A DNA stretch of 38,551 bases from Chloroflexota bacterium (GCA_003243965.1 QHBO01000045.1:1-38551); one strand, 5' to 3'; positions 16,057 to 24,610 are shown, counted from the first letter of the stretch. Numbers and translations are program-made. Notes: generated from the letters alone by a model not told the origin.

Positions 16057-16878
16057 TCATGGGATGAAGGCATATCCGACCGCCTTGGCGATGCCTTCGA
16101 CGTTGACGCCGCCACCGGTCAGCTCGAACCGGCGCGACGAGTGGGGGCCGATGGCGACGCCCTGATTGGTGGCCACCACCGCGCCGATGAATGCGCCGGT
16201 CCGATCGAAGAAGGCGACGCCGACCGTCGGCGCCTTGGCGCGGTTGGCGCCCTCCGTCTCGGCGAGGGTGCCGGTCACGACCACGTCGCCGCCGACGCCG
16301 CCACGCCAGGCGAGCTGCGCGACCTGCAGCGGAATGCCCGGCACGTCGTTCATGCCGCGCGTCGGACAGTATTTGATGTGCGTCACCAGGTTGCCCGCAT
16401 TCCCCGAGCCGCTGAGCGGCTGGCCACCCATCAGGTACACCGCGGTCTCTCCCGGCTTGACGACCGCCGGGCTGGGGAAGAAGCGGCCGGCGCGGCTGTA
16501 GACCGCGTTGCCCCCCTCCCGCCACTCCAGACGGACCGCGGGGGTGTAGAGCTGCGTCGGCTCGTAGTCGTACAGGGTGTTCAGAAAGGTGACGGGCTCC
16601 GTGCCCACGTTCCGCAGCTCGAAGTACATGGAGACCATCCCGCGGGCGACGTAGACATGCTGACGCATCTCCCCGCGGAACGGCTTCACCGGGCCGGGAA
16701 CCGGGGGCACCGTCACGCTGATCGACACCGGCGGGGCGCTCGACGCGCGCGTGCGCACCCCCGAGGCGGTCGGGCCGGTGGAGGCTCCCGAAGCCGGCAG
16801 ACTGCAGCCGCCGAGCGCGATCAGCCCGGCTGCGAGCACGGCCGTCCCTCGGCCAGTCCGCGAGGTCGCCGGGGTCAC
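16057..16878 (-). CDS. FxLYD-like lipoprotein of the sigma/anti-sigma unit
   Basis: I place the start at GTG 16878, which overlaps the anti-sigma stop as GTGA and puts a proper lipoprotein signal at the N-terminus (SRTGRGTAVLAAGLIALGGC). Upstream ATGs at 16923 and 17001 lie inside the anti-sigma gene and would bury that signal. After a Ser/Thr/Pro linker come two beta-rich segments. The first is around VSMYFELRNVGTEPVTFL. The second, VVVTGTLAETE...APTVGVAFFDRTGAFIGAVVA...IGPHSSRRFEL, resembles FxLYD extracellular domains. The product is anchored outside the membrane, 273 residues. Its role is unknown; operon position suggests it is the target or sensor partner of the sigma/anti-sigma pair. 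Confidence 0.75.
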   Translation of the reverse strand: MTPATSRTGRGTAVLAAGLIALGGCSLPASGASTGPTASGVRTRASSAPPVSISVTVPPVPGPVKPFRGEMRQHVYVARGMVSMYFELRNVGTEPVTFLNTLYDYEPTQLYTPAVRLEWREGGNAVYSRAGRFFPSPAVVKPGETAVYLMGGQPLSGSGNAGNLVTHIKYCPTRGMNDVPGIPLQVAQLAWRGGVGGDVVVTGTLAETEGANRAKAPTVGVAFFDRTGAFIGAVVATNQGVAIGPHSSRRFELTGGGVNVEGIAKAVGYAFIP

Positions 16879-17441
16879 TGCGTCAGGCCGGAGCTCGGCT
16901 TCGAGACCGGGCGGCTGATCCATTCCGAGCCGGGATCGGTGTAGGCGGTCAGACCGCTCCTCGGCGGACCGGCCTGCGGGGTCGCGTACCTCAGCCACCA
17001 CCCGTCGGCGTGCAGCGGATCAGGATCGTTCGACGCCCGCTCCTGGAAGCCCAGGCCCGGCCAGCTCACCGCGCGTCCCTGGAACGGACCGGGCCGATCG
17101 GCATCGCGCGCCCCCGCGACCGCCACCACCATGACTGCCATCGCGGCCGCCGCAGGTGCCAGGCGGGCCCATCGGAAGAAGCTCTGGCGCCAGCCCGCCG
17201 GCGGCGAGTCTGCCAGTGCGCGGCGCCGGATCCCCTCCCAGGCCCCCGCGGATGGCGAATGATCGGTGACCCGCGCCCGCAGGGCGCGCTGCAGCTGATG
17301 GACCAGCGCGCGGTCGACGCCCACCGCCGTGCGGCACGCGGCGCACAGGTCGAGGTGCTCGAGATGGGGTGCCGACCGAGCATCGAGGTCGCCGAAGCGG
17401 AAGCGCTCGAGCAGCTCGCGGCTGATCCTACGGCAGCTCAT
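16875..17441 (-). CDS. Zinc-finger (ZAS) transmembrane anti-sigma factor
   Basis: About 188 residues from ATG 17441, overlapping the sigma gene by 14 nt (the frame is open to 17519). The N-terminal cytoplasmic part has HLDLCAAC, an H-x3-C-x2-C motif of zinc-binding anti-sigma domains. One membrane helix follows (LAPAAAAMAVMVVAVAGA), then an extracytoplasmic tail of about 80 residues rich in Trp and Pro. By family it binds the ECF sigma factor encoded just upstream and releases it on an external signal. The tail has no recognisable sensor domain. Start choice is moderately sure. Confidence 0.82.
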   Translation of the reverse strand: MSCRRISRELLERFRFGDLDARSAPHLEHLDLCAACRTAVGVDRALVHQLQRALRARVTDHSPSAGAWEGIRRRALADSPPAGWRQSFFRWARLAPAAAAMAVMVVAVAGARDADRPGPFQGRAVSWPGLGFQERASNDPDPLHADGWWLRYATPQAGPPRSGLTAYTDPGSEWISRPVSKPSSGLTQ

Positions 17442-18030
17442 CCGCGGCGAGCGACGTGGTGTGCGGGACCGGCGCCCGGCGCTCGATGGGCAGCAGCCCA
17501 CGGAGCGCCTTGAGCGCATAGTGAAGGCGAGATTTCATGGTGCCGACGTTGCACGCCGCGATCTCCGCCGACTCCGCCAGAGAGTAGCCGTGCAGGTAGT
17601 AGAGCACGATGGCGGTCTGCTGCTTGGGCGGCAACGCGTCGATGCCGCGCTGGAGCGTCTCGATGATCTCCTTGGACTCCGCAACCTGATCCGGCCGCGA
17701 GGTCAGATCGGTCACCAGGTTGGTGATCAGCGCCGTGATCGGCTCTCCGAGGGCCCGACGGCGGGAGATCCGGCTGTAGCACAGGTTGGTCGCGACACGC
17801 TGCAGCCACGGCAGGGGTGACACGTCCCGGCGCAGCCGGTGTCGGACGCGATAGGCCTTGACGAAGCAATCCTGGAGGATCTCCTCTGCCAGGTACGGGT
17901 CGCGCGTGATCGCGAGCGCCGTCACGTAGATCGGTCGCTTGTAGGTGTTGAAGAACTCCTCGAACGCGTCGATGTCGCCCGACTGCATCCGTTCGACGAG
18001 CCCGTCCGGCCGCGTCGTTGGCACTGGCAC
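17428..18030 (-). CDS. ECF-type RNA polymerase sigma factor
   Basis: A 200-residue sigma-70 family protein starting at GTG 18030. Region 2 is seen as AFEEFFNTYKRPIYVTALAITRD...AEEILQDCFVKAYR with PWLQRVATNLCYSRI. Region 4 is ALPPKQQTAIVLYYLHGYSL followed by the helix-turn-helix IAACNVGTMKSRLHYALKAL. Regions 1.1 and 3 are absent, as expected for ECF sigmas. It directs RNA polymerase to a small regulon and is probably held inactive by the anti-sigma factor encoded next. The 48-nt gap upstream contains TAGTAT, possibly a -10 element, but no sure -35. Confidence 0.92.
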   Translation of the reverse strand: MPVPTTRPDGLVERMQSGDIDAFEEFFNTYKRPIYVTALAITRDPYLAEEILQDCFVKAYRVRHRLRRDVSPLPWLQRVATNLCYSRISRRRALGEPITALITNLVTDLTSRPDQVAESKEIIETLQRGIDALPPKQQTAIVLYYLHGYSLAESAEIAACNVGTMKSRLHYALKALRGLLPIERRAPVPHTTSLAADELP

Positions 18031-18078
18031 CCCGTGTTCGGTCCGCCGCTCGGTACCGATACTACCCGCTCTGTGCGC

Positions 18079-19752
18079 TCATGGTTCAGTCGGGCCGGCG
18101 GGTGCGGAGTCAGCGCCGTCCGGGAAGCGGTACCGGAGATCTGGCCGTCGCGCCGCGCCGGCCTCGTCCAGACGCCCGACCGGCGTGTGGCGCGGTGACG
18201 CGCGGAGGGCTGCGGGGTCCTGGCTGGCGCGGCGGGCGATGTCGTGCATGACCTCCACGAAGCGTTCGAGCGTCTCCAGCGATTCGGTCTCGGTCGGCTC
18301 GATCATCAGGGCCTCGTCGACGATCAACGGGAAGTAGATCGTGGGCGGGTGGATTCCCTCGTCGAGGAGGGCTTTGGCGATGTCCAGCGTGGTGACGCCG
18401 TTCGCACGCTTCTGGCGCCGGCCGCTGAAGATCACCTCGTGCTTGCAGATGCGGTCATATGGCAGCTCGTAGGCGTCTGAAAGGCGGACACGCAGGTAGT
18501 TGGCGGCCAGGACCGCATCATTGCTGACGCTCCGAAGGCCGTCTGCGCCGTTGCTGCGGATGTAGGCGTAGGCGCGCACGTGCGTGCCGAAGTTCCCGGT
18601 GAAGGCCCGCACCTTGCCAATGCTCGTCGGGCGGGCGTCGGGTTGCTCGAGGGCGAAGCGCCCGCCCGGCGTGGAGCGACCCCTCCACGCATTGCGACGC
18701 ACCTCCTCCGGATCGCCCGCCTCGAGCAGCGGCAGGGGCGTCGGCAGGAAGGGCGCCATTCGGTCCGAGGCGCCGACCGGGCCGGCACCCGGCCCGCCGC
18801 CGCCGTGCGGCGTACTGAACGTCTTGTGCAGGTTGAAGTGCATCAGGTCGAAGCCAGCCTCGCCGGCGCGAAAGCGACCGAGGATCGCATTCAGGTTGGC
18901 CCCATCCATGTAGGCCAGCGCACCCGCCTCGTGCACTGCGGCGATGACCTGGTCGATTTGGTCCTCGAAGATGCCCAGCGTCGACGGGTTCGTGATCATC
19001 AGGGCGGCGGTCTCGGGGCCGAGCGCCTCCCTGAGCGCCTGGAGATCGATCCCGCCGCGCTCGTTCGACCGAATCGTGACCGTGGCGTAGCCGACCATCG
19101 AGGCGGTGGCGGGGTTGGTGCCGTGCGCGCTGTCCGGCACGAGTACCGTCGTTCGCTGCTCACCTTCGCCTCGCGAGGCGTGGTAGGCGCGCGCCATCAG
19201 CATCCCCGTCAGCTCGCCGTGAGCCCCGGCTGCCGGCTGGAGCGAGACCGCGGCGAAGCCACTCACCTCCTTGAGCAGCTCGGCGAGCAGCCACTGCAGC
19301 TCGAGGCTCCCCTGGCTCAGCGGCGCGGGATCGAGCGGGTGCGAATCGGCGAAGCCGGGGAGATGGGCCGCCCACTCGTTCACCTTGGGGTTGTATTTCA
19401 TGGTGCACGAGCCGAGGGGATAGAACCCGAGGTCGATCGCGAAGTTGAGGTGCGAAAGGCGGTTGAAGTGCCGCACCAGGTCCAGCTCGCTGACCTCGGG
19501 CAGGCGCGGGGCGGCGCGGCGTCGGAGCGGGTCGGGGACCCTTGGTTGGGAGGCGGCCGCCTGGCGTGCGGCGGCGGAGGGCGACGGGAAGCGCACCGCG
19601 CGGCGGCCGGGACGCGAATGCTCGAAGATCAGCGGCTCGACGACGGTGACGCCGTCGCCCTCCGGCGTGCCCGAACGAAAGGCGCTCCCCCGCCCGCTGG
19701 TGTCACTGCCGCCGGGTGCCGCGGCAGCCGGACGCGTGTCCGCCACGCTCAT
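18079..19752 (-). CDS. gcvPB: Glycine dehydrogenase (decarboxylating) subunit 2
   Basis: A 557-residue P-protein C-terminal half. With GcvPA it decarboxylates glycine with pyridoxal phosphate and passes the aminomethyl group to the lipoyl arm of GcvH. Visible family segments are LGFYPLGSCTMKYNPKVNE, LQPAAGAHGELTGM, DSAHGTNPATA, YMDGANLNAILG and the PLP-lysine region HFNLHKTFSTPHGGGGPG. An N-terminal extension of about 50 residues (Ala/Gly/Ser-rich) precedes the usual start. The true start is ATG 19752 (MSVADTRP); the frame stays open to 20049 only as a shadow of gcvPA. It is the last gene of the gcv cluster, 13 nt after gcvPA. Confidence 0.95.
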   Translation of the reverse strand: MSVADTRPAAAAPGGSDTSGRGSAFRSGTPEGDGVTVVEPLIFEHSRPGRRAVRFPSPSAAARQAAASQPRVPDPLRRRAAPRLPEVSELDLVRHFNRLSHLNFAIDLGFYPLGSCTMKYNPKVNEWAAHLPGFADSHPLDPAPLSQGSLELQWLLAELLKEVSGFAAVSLQPAAGAHGELTGMLMARAYHASRGEGEQRTTVLVPDSAHGTNPATASMVGYATVTIRSNERGGIDLQALREALGPETAALMITNPSTLGIFEDQIDQVIAAVHEAGALAYMDGANLNAILGRFRAGEAGFDLMHFNLHKTFSTPHGGGGPGAGPVGASDRMAPFLPTPLPLLEAGDPEEVRRNAWRGRSTPGGRFALEQPDARPTSIGKVRAFTGNFGTHVRAYAYIRSNGADGLRSVSNDAVLAANYLRVRLSDAYELPYDRICKHEVIFSGRRQKRANGVTTLDIAKALLDEGIHPPTIYFPLIVDEALMIEPTETESLETLERFVEVMHDIARRASQDPAALRASPRHTPVGRLDEAGAARRPDLRYRFPDGADSAPAGPTEP

Positions 19753-19765
19753 CGGGTCACCGTCG

Positions 19766-21109
19766 TCATGGCGTGGCCTGCAGGGCGTCGACCAGCCGCT
19801 CGACCTGGTCGTCGGTGGTGAGCTCGGTGGCGGCCAGGAGCAGCGTGTCAGCGAGCGCCGCCTCGTCGCGCTCGAGTGGGTAGCCGGCCACCATCCCACG
19901 GGCCAACAGCGCCTCCCGACGCGCGGTCGCGCGCGGCATCCGCAGCGCCACCTCGGCGAAGTAGGGCCCGGTGAACCGCCGCTCGGCGAGGCCGGCCGCC
20001 TCGAGCGCGGCCGCAATGTGGCGCACCTGGGTCGTCCCGGCGACCGCAACCTCGCGCAGACCCTCAGGGCCGACGGCGATCAGGTACGCGGTCGCCGCGA
20101 GTGCGCACAGGGCCTGGTTGGTGCAGATGTTGCTGGCCGCCTTCTCACGACGAATGTGCTGCTCGCGCGCCTGGAGGGTGAGCACGTAGCCGCGCTGGTT
20201 GCGCACGTCACGAGTCGCGCCGACCAGGCGGCCGGGCATCTGCCGCACGGAGTCCATGCGCGCCGCCATGAGCCCGACGTACGGGCCGCCGAACGAGGCC
20301 GGGATGCCGAGCGGCTGCCCCTCGGCGGTAACGATGTCGGCCCCGTAGCTGCCGGGCGGCTCGAGGAGCGCCAGGGACACCGGCTCCACCACCGCAACGA
20401 GCTGCGCCCCGGCGCCGTGAGCAGCCTCCGCCAGCTCGGACATGGGCTCGAGCTGCCCGTAGAAGTTCGGCTGCTGCGCCACCAGGCAGGCGATCGAGTC
20501 GCCGAGCGCTTGGCGTGCCGCGTCCGCATGGGTCGTGCCGCTCCCCCCCTCGGCGAGGTCGGCCGGCACCTCCACGATCTCGACCCCCGGCCCCGAGCAG
20601 TAGGTGCGCAGCACCCGCCGGTACTCGGGGTTGAGACCGGTCGAGACCACGATCCGGTGACGGCGTGTCAGCCGGCAGGCCATCAGGGCCGCCTCGGCGG
20701 TGGCGGTCGCCCCGTCGTAGTGGGAGGCGCTCGCCACCTCCATCCCGGTGAGCTCGCAGATCAGCGACTGGAACTCGTAGATGCTCTGCAGGGTCCCCTG
20801 GCTGACCTCGGGCTGATACGGCGTGTAGGCGGTCGCGAACTCGCTCCTCCCGATCACCTCGCCGACGACCGCCGGCACCAGGTGACGGTAGACGCCCGCA
20901 CCCAGGAAGCTGATCTCCGGTACGCGGTTGCGACCGGCGAGGCGTCCCAGCTCGGCACGCACCTCCTGCTCGGTGAGCGGAGGCGGCAGCCCGAAGCCGG
21001 TGGCGCGGACCGCCGGCGGAACATCATCGAACAGATCGTCGACCGATCCGACGCCGATCGCCTCCAGCATCCGCGCCCGCTCCGCATCGGTGTGCGGGGA
21101 GTACGTCAC
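19766..21109 (-). CDS. gcvPA: Glycine dehydrogenase (decarboxylating) subunit 1
   Basis: A 447-residue P-protein N-terminal half, starting at GTG 21109 in a GTGA overlap with the gcvH stop. Family segments include FLGAGVYRHLVPAVV, YTPYQPEVSQGTLQSIYEFQ, ELTGMEVASASHYDGATA and the later ATRDVRNQRGYVLTLQAREQHIRREKA region. It forms the glycine-decarboxylating P enzyme with GcvPB. The split into two genes is the form common in many Gram-positive, thermophilic and archaeal genomes; the single fused gcvP of E. coli is the alternative form. Confidence 0.95.
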   Translation of the reverse strand: MTYSPHTDAERARMLEAIGVGSVDDLFDDVPPAVRATGFGLPPPLTEQEVRAELGRLAGRNRVPEISFLGAGVYRHLVPAVVGEVIGRSEFATAYTPYQPEVSQGTLQSIYEFQSLICELTGMEVASASHYDGATATAEAALMACRLTRRHRIVVSTGLNPEYRRVLRTYCSGPGVEIVEVPADLAEGGSGTTHADAARQALGDSIACLVAQQPNFYGQLEPMSELAEAAHGAGAQLVAVVEPVSLALLEPPGSYGADIVTAEGQPLGIPASFGGPYVGLMAARMDSVRQMPGRLVGATRDVRNQRGYVLTLQAREQHIRREKAASNICTNQALCALAATAYLIAVGPEGLREVAVAGTTQVRHIAAALEAAGLAERRFTGPYFAEVALRMPRATARREALLARGMVAGYPLERDEAALADTLLLAATELTTDDQVERLVDALQATP

Positions 21110-21498
21110 GGCTGCCCGGTCAGCTCGTGGTAGGCATCGGCATCGAGCAGCTGATCGAGCTCGCTCGGATTGCCGATGCTGACCCGCGCGATCCAGCCCT
21201 CGCCGTAGCTGTCCTGGTTGAGGAGCTCGGGCTGGGTGCGCAGCGCCTCGTTGACCTCGACCACCTCGCCGGAGAGCGGCGCGAACAGGTCGCTCACCGC
21301 CTTGACCGATTCCACGACCCCAAAGGCGGCGAACTGGGTGAGCCGCGCACCGACGTCGGGGAGCTCCACGAACACGATGTCGCCAAGCTCATCGGCGGCG
21401 TAGGAGGTGATCCCGATCGTCGCGCGACCATCCTCGTCCCGGACCCATTCGTGCTCCTTGGAGTAGCGCAGCTCGGCGGGAACGCTCGTGGATGACAT
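21106..21498 (-). CDS. gcvH: Glycine cleavage system H protein (lipoyl carrier)
   Basis: About 130 residues. It carries the lipoyl group that shuttles the aminomethyl intermediate between the P, T and L proteins. The lipoylated lysine lies in VVESVKAVSDLFAPLSGEVV. The N-terminal YSKEHEWVRDEDG and the C-terminal EGWIARVSI are typical. I chose ATG 21498 because AGAGG lies five nt upstream; an in-frame GTG six nt earlier (21504) is possible. It sits between gcvT and gcvPA. Confidence 0.95.
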   Translation of the reverse strand: MSSTSVPAELRYSKEHEWVRDEDGRATIGITSYAADELGDIVFVELPDVGARLTQFAAFGVVESVKAVSDLFAPLSGEVVEVNEALRTQPELLNQDSYGEGWIARVSIGNPSELDQLLDADAYHELTGQP

Positions 21499-21537
21499 CG
21501 GCACCTCTGCTCGGGGGCCGGCCGCACGTGCCGGCGG

Positions 21538-22650
21538 TCAACGGCTCCGCCTGTAGAACGGCAACTTTACCTGCTCGGCACGGCAGGCACGCTCGCGCAC
21601 GACGACCTCCAGCTCGTCGCCGATCCGGGCGCGCTCAGCCGGAATGTAGGCCATCGCGATTCGCTCGTTCAGGCTCGGCGAGGCGGTTCCGCTGGTGACC
21701 ACCCCCACCGGCCGGCCGTCGACGTGGACCGGGTATCCGCGCCGCGCGATCGCGCTGTCGCGCATCACCAGCCCCACGAGCCTCCTGCGCGGCCCGGTCT
21801 GCTGGATCGCAGCCAGCGCCGCCCTGCCAATGAACTCGCCCTTCTCCAGCTTGACGACCCTGCCGAGGTTCGCCTCAAACGGGTTGTGCTCGCGGTCAAG
21901 CTCGTTGCCGTACAGCGGCATTCCGGCCTCGAGGCGGAGCGTGTCACGGCTTCCGAGCCCGCACGGCTTCAGGCCCATCGGCTCACCGGCGTCCCGCAAC
22001 GCGGTCCACAGCGAGGTGGCCTGACGCGCATCGCAGAACAGCTCGAACCCGTCCTCGCCGGTGTAGCCGGTGCGCGCCACCAGGCAGTCGACGCCCGCCA
22101 CCCGGCCGCGCACCGAGCGGTAGTAGCCGAGGTCGTCGAGCGGCAGGTCGCTGACCTTGGCGAGCAGCTCGCGGGCCCGCGGACCCTGCGGCGCGATGAG
22201 GGCCGTCCGGTCGCTGCGGTCGGCGATGGCAGCGTCGAAGTCGCCCCGTCCTGCCAGCACGCCCAGGTGGTCGATGACCGTGTCGCGGTTCGACGCGTTG
22301 CAGACCAGAAGGTAGCCTTCGGCGGTCCGGTACACGATCAGATCGTCGATCACTCCGCCGTCGTCGGTACACAGCATCGAGTACTGCGCCTGGCCGGGCT
22401 CGAGCGCCCCGGGCTCCGAGACGAGCGAGTACCGGGCGAAGGCCAGCGCCTCCGGCCCGCTGACCAGCACCTCGCCCATGTGGGAAAGGTCGAAGAGGCC
22501 CACCGCGCTGCGCACCGTCCGGTGCTCGTCGAGAATCGACCGATACTGGACCGGCATCTCGTAGCCCGCGAAGGGCACCATCCGCGCCCCCAATGCAACG
22601 TGGGCATCGTGGAGCGGGGTCCGTCGAAGTGGCGGGGAGGCGTCCGTCAC
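21538..22650 (-). CDS. gcvT: Aminomethyltransferase (glycine cleavage T protein)
   Basis: A 370-residue folate-dependent enzyme that releases ammonia from the H-protein intermediate and forms methylene-tetrahydrofolate. Family segments are TPLHDAHVALGARMVPFAGY, FDLSHMGEVLVSG, CTDDGGVIDDLIVYR (holding the conserved Asp), TGYTGEDGFELF, GLGSRDTLRLEAGMPLYG and VTSGTASPSL. The start GTG 22650 overlaps the stop of the Nudix gene as GTGA, so the two are probably translationally coupled. No glycine-riboswitch pattern is visible upstream. Confidence 0.95.
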   Translation of the reverse strand: MTDASPPLRRTPLHDAHVALGARMVPFAGYEMPVQYRSILDEHRTVRSAVGLFDLSHMGEVLVSGPEALAFARYSLVSEPGALEPGQAQYSMLCTDDGGVIDDLIVYRTAEGYLLVCNASNRDTVIDHLGVLAGRGDFDAAIADRSDRTALIAPQGPRARELLAKVSDLPLDDLGYYRSVRGRVAGVDCLVARTGYTGEDGFELFCDARQATSLWTALRDAGEPMGLKPCGLGSRDTLRLEAGMPLYGNELDREHNPFEANLGRVVKLEKGEFIGRAALAAIQQTGPRRRLVGLVMRDSAIARRGYPVHVDGRPVGVVTSGTASPSLNERIAMAYIPAERARIGDELEVVVRERACRAEQVKLPFYRRSR

Positions 22651-23090
22651 GCGGCGGTCTCCCCGGCCGAGATCCGCTGTCGGGCGCGCGCCAGGATCTC
22701 GCGCTCGGTCTCATAGCTCAGGAGCGCCATCGCCTCATCGAAGCTGACCCACCGCACCTCGTCGAACTCGTGGTCGTGCGCGCTGATGTCACCGCCGATG
22801 GCGACCATCTGATAGAAGTGGACGGTCTTGTGGAAGCGCGTGCCACGACGGACGAAGAAGTAGGCGATCGAGCCCAGCGGCGCCTCGATGCGCACCTCGA
22901 GTCCGGTCTCCTCCCGGGTCTCGCGCAGCGCCGTCTCCTCCGGCGTTTCGCCGGCGGAGGGGGTTCCCTTGGGAAGCGCCCAGAGCGTCGGCTGGCGCCG
23001 ATGCACGAGCGCGACCTCCGGCGTGCCATGCAGCGAGCGGTGGATCACACCGCCGCACGAGATGGCGCGCGCGTTGCGGAGGACGGGCAC
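22647..23090 (-). CDS. Nudix hydrolase
   Basis: A 147-residue protein from GTG 23090. A complete Nudix box is present at about residues 42-64: GTPSAGETPEETALRETREE followed by TGLEV. This holds the Mg2+-binding glutamates used to cleave nucleoside diphosphates linked to another group. The N-terminal SCGGVIHR...VALVHRR and LWALPKG suggest the diadenosine polyphosphate or (d)NTP pyrophosphatase side of the family, but the substrate cannot be read. It overlaps gcvT by four nt and appears to be first or second in the gcv transcript. Confidence 0.92.
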   Translation of the reverse strand: MPVLRNARAISCGGVIHRSLHGTPEVALVHRRQPTLWALPKGTPSAGETPEETALRETREETGLEVRIEAPLGSIAYFFVRRGTRFHKTVHFYQMVAIGGDISAHDHEFDEVRWVSFDEAMALLSYETEREILARARQRISAGETAA

Positions 23091-23107
23091 GCGGGCGGGC
23101 GGAAGCG

Positions 23108-23374
23108 CTATGCGCGGGGCGCGCGAGGGAGCCCGAGCGAGGCGACGCGACGAGACCCGCCGCGGGCAACCGGTCCGAGGGAGGGATACCGGAAGTCACT
23201 GGTGTGTGCGCGGAGCGCGGCCACCGTGGGCAGGGCGTGCATCGGTCCGCGTCGGCCGTGATAGACGATCGATCCCTTCCGAAGTCCGAGCCGCGGCCGC
23301 GGCGATGCGTGTCGCCCCGACCCGAAGTCGATCCTGGGATGGGCGACGTAGCGTGCCGTCAGACTCCCTCGCAT
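23108..23374 (-). CDS. Possible small leaderless gene, unknown function
   Basis: I do not recognise this frame. It is 88 codons from ATG 23374 (open to 23416), ends 17 nt before the Nudix start, and fills most of the 332-nt gap between the glycosyltransferase and the Nudix gene. The product would be very basic and Arg/Pro/Gly-rich, with no membrane segment or known domain. Third-codon-position G+C looks high but not decisive. In its favour, a TACAAT element lies just six nt upstream of the ATG, as expected for a leaderless mRNA. The alternative is that the region is only the leader of the Nudix-gcv transcript. Confidence 0.35.
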   Translation of the reverse strand: MRGSLTARYVAHPRIDFGSGRHASPRPRLGLRKGSIVYHGRRGPMHALPTVAALRAHTSDFRYPSLGPVARGGSRRVASLGLPRAPRA

Positions 23375-23380
23375 GCCGGC

Positions 23381-23408
23381 ATTGTACGCGCCGGCCGAGT
23401 CCGCGCAA
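23381..23408 (-). promoter_or_regulatory. Candidate promoter of the Nudix-gcv operon
   Basis: On the minus strand TTGCGC (23408-23403), a 16-nt spacer and TACAAT (23386-23381). The -10 matches TATAAT at five of six positions; the -35 is weak. It starts 15 nt after the glycosyltransferase stop. Transcription would begin at or next to the ATG at 23374, so either the small ORF is leaderless or the Nudix-gcv mRNA has a leader of about 280 nt. Confidence 0.5.
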
Positions 23409-23422
23409 GACGACACGGACGA

Positions 23423-24607
23423 TCAGGCAGCGTCGCGCGCCTCCGTGTACACGCCCTCCACGCGCCCGATCCATCTCCTGATCGAGAAGCGCTCGGCGCC
23501 CTCCAACGCGTTCCGCCGCATCGCCGAACGTCGCTCGTCGGAGGCCGCCAGCGAGGCGAGCGCTGCGCCAAGCAGAGCCGGCTCTCGACTCGGTCCGCCG
23601 TCGGGCACCAGGATGCCGTCGAATCCGTCCCGCACCGACTCGTCGACGCCGGGACCGGAAAGGGCCACCACCGGCAGGCCGGCGGCGATCGCCTCGGCGA
23701 GCACCAGCCCCTGCGTCTCGGTTCTCGACGCGAATGCGAACAGGTCGCAGCCGCGCAGCAGCGCAAGCGCGTCGTGGCGTGGCAGGCGCCCGGCGAGCAG
23801 CACCCGGCCATCGAGATCGGGACGCCGGGCGCGCGCGGCGATGGCCGCGCCCAGTGGGCCGTCGCCGACAAGCACCAGGCGCAGCCGCGGCTCCCGGGCG
23901 GCCGAAATCGCGAACGCCTCGACCAGCAGATCCACGCTCTTCTCCTTTGCGAGCCGACCGAGGCCGGCGACCACCACGCTGGTCGGCGGCCAGCCGGCCA
24001 GCTCGCGCGGGTCAACCGGCGCGATCCCCGAGATCATCCCGACCTCGACGCCGGTCGGCACCACGTGCACGCGGGGCCGCAGCGCCCGCAGCTGCGCCTG
24101 GATGTCGCGAGCCAGGGCCTCCGATGGGGCAATCACGGCAGCGCATCGGCGCCAGAAACGCGCGATGTAGGCATCGCTGAGGCGGGTCGCGCCGGCCAGC
24201 GGCCCGAGGTAATGACGATAGTCGTTGAAGCGAGTGTGATGCGTGAAGACCAGCGGCACGCGAGCGCGTCCCGCGGCGCGCGCCGCCATCAGACCGGCCA
24301 CGAACGGCGACTGGGCATGGACCACATCGGGACGGAAGCGACCGACTTCGGCGAGCGCCGCGGCGGGGGCAGGCCACGGCATCCGGTAGCCGGCCGGAGC
24401 CAGGACCGGCAGCTGGTAGGAAGGCAGCCACGCGACCCGCAGGCGCGGCACCGCAACCGACGGCGGCTCGCTCATCCGCGAGGGACGCGGGACGACGAGC
24501 AGCACCTCGTTGCCGGCGGCCGCCAGCCCGCGCGCCAGCCCATCGGTCGACACCGTTACGCCGGAGAGATACGGCAGGTACGACTCGGCAAAGATCGCGA
24601 TCCGCAT
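23423..24607 (-). CDS. GT4-family glycosyltransferase
   Basis: A 394-residue GT-B fold enzyme. The N-terminal half has MRIAIFAESYLPYLSGV, RPDVVHAQSPFVAGLMA and FTHHTRFNDYRHYLGP. The C-terminal donor-binding half has VVVAGLGRLAKEKSVDLLVE, LRLVLVGDGPLG and the E-x7-E motif ETQGLVLAEAIAAGLPVVA. The TPHTRF-like THHTRF and overall pattern resemble diacylglycerol glucosyltransferases and mannosyltransferases that build membrane glycolipids. It is three nt downstream of the menG-like gene, so the two are likely co-transcribed. The acceptor is uncertain. Confidence 0.88.
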   Translation of the reverse strand: MRIAIFAESYLPYLSGVTVSTDGLARGLAAAGNEVLLVVPRPSRMSEPPSVAVPRLRVAWLPSYQLPVLAPAGYRMPWPAPAAALAEVGRFRPDVVHAQSPFVAGLMAARAAGRARVPLVFTHHTRFNDYRHYLGPLAGATRLSDAYIARFWRRCAAVIAPSEALARDIQAQLRALRPRVHVVPTGVEVGMISGIAPVDPRELAGWPPTSVVVAGLGRLAKEKSVDLLVEAFAISAAREPRLRLVLVGDGPLGAAIAARARRPDLDGRVLLAGRLPRHDALALLRGCDLFAFASRTETQGLVLAEAIAAGLPVVALSGPGVDESVRDGFDGILVPDGGPSREPALLGAALASLAASDERRSAMRRNALEGAERFSIRRWIGRVEGVYTEARDAA

Positions 24608-24610
24608 GGA

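Noticed and set aside
23108..23374. Resemblance of the small ORF (RIDFGSGRH...PRLGL) to motifs of prokaryotic Argonaute proteins
   Set aside because: The similarity is a few residues only, with no catalytic region and only 88 codons; not enough to name it.
23091..23422. Glycine riboswitch ahead of the gcv operon
   Set aside because: I could not find the conserved paired-aptamer core on the minus strand.
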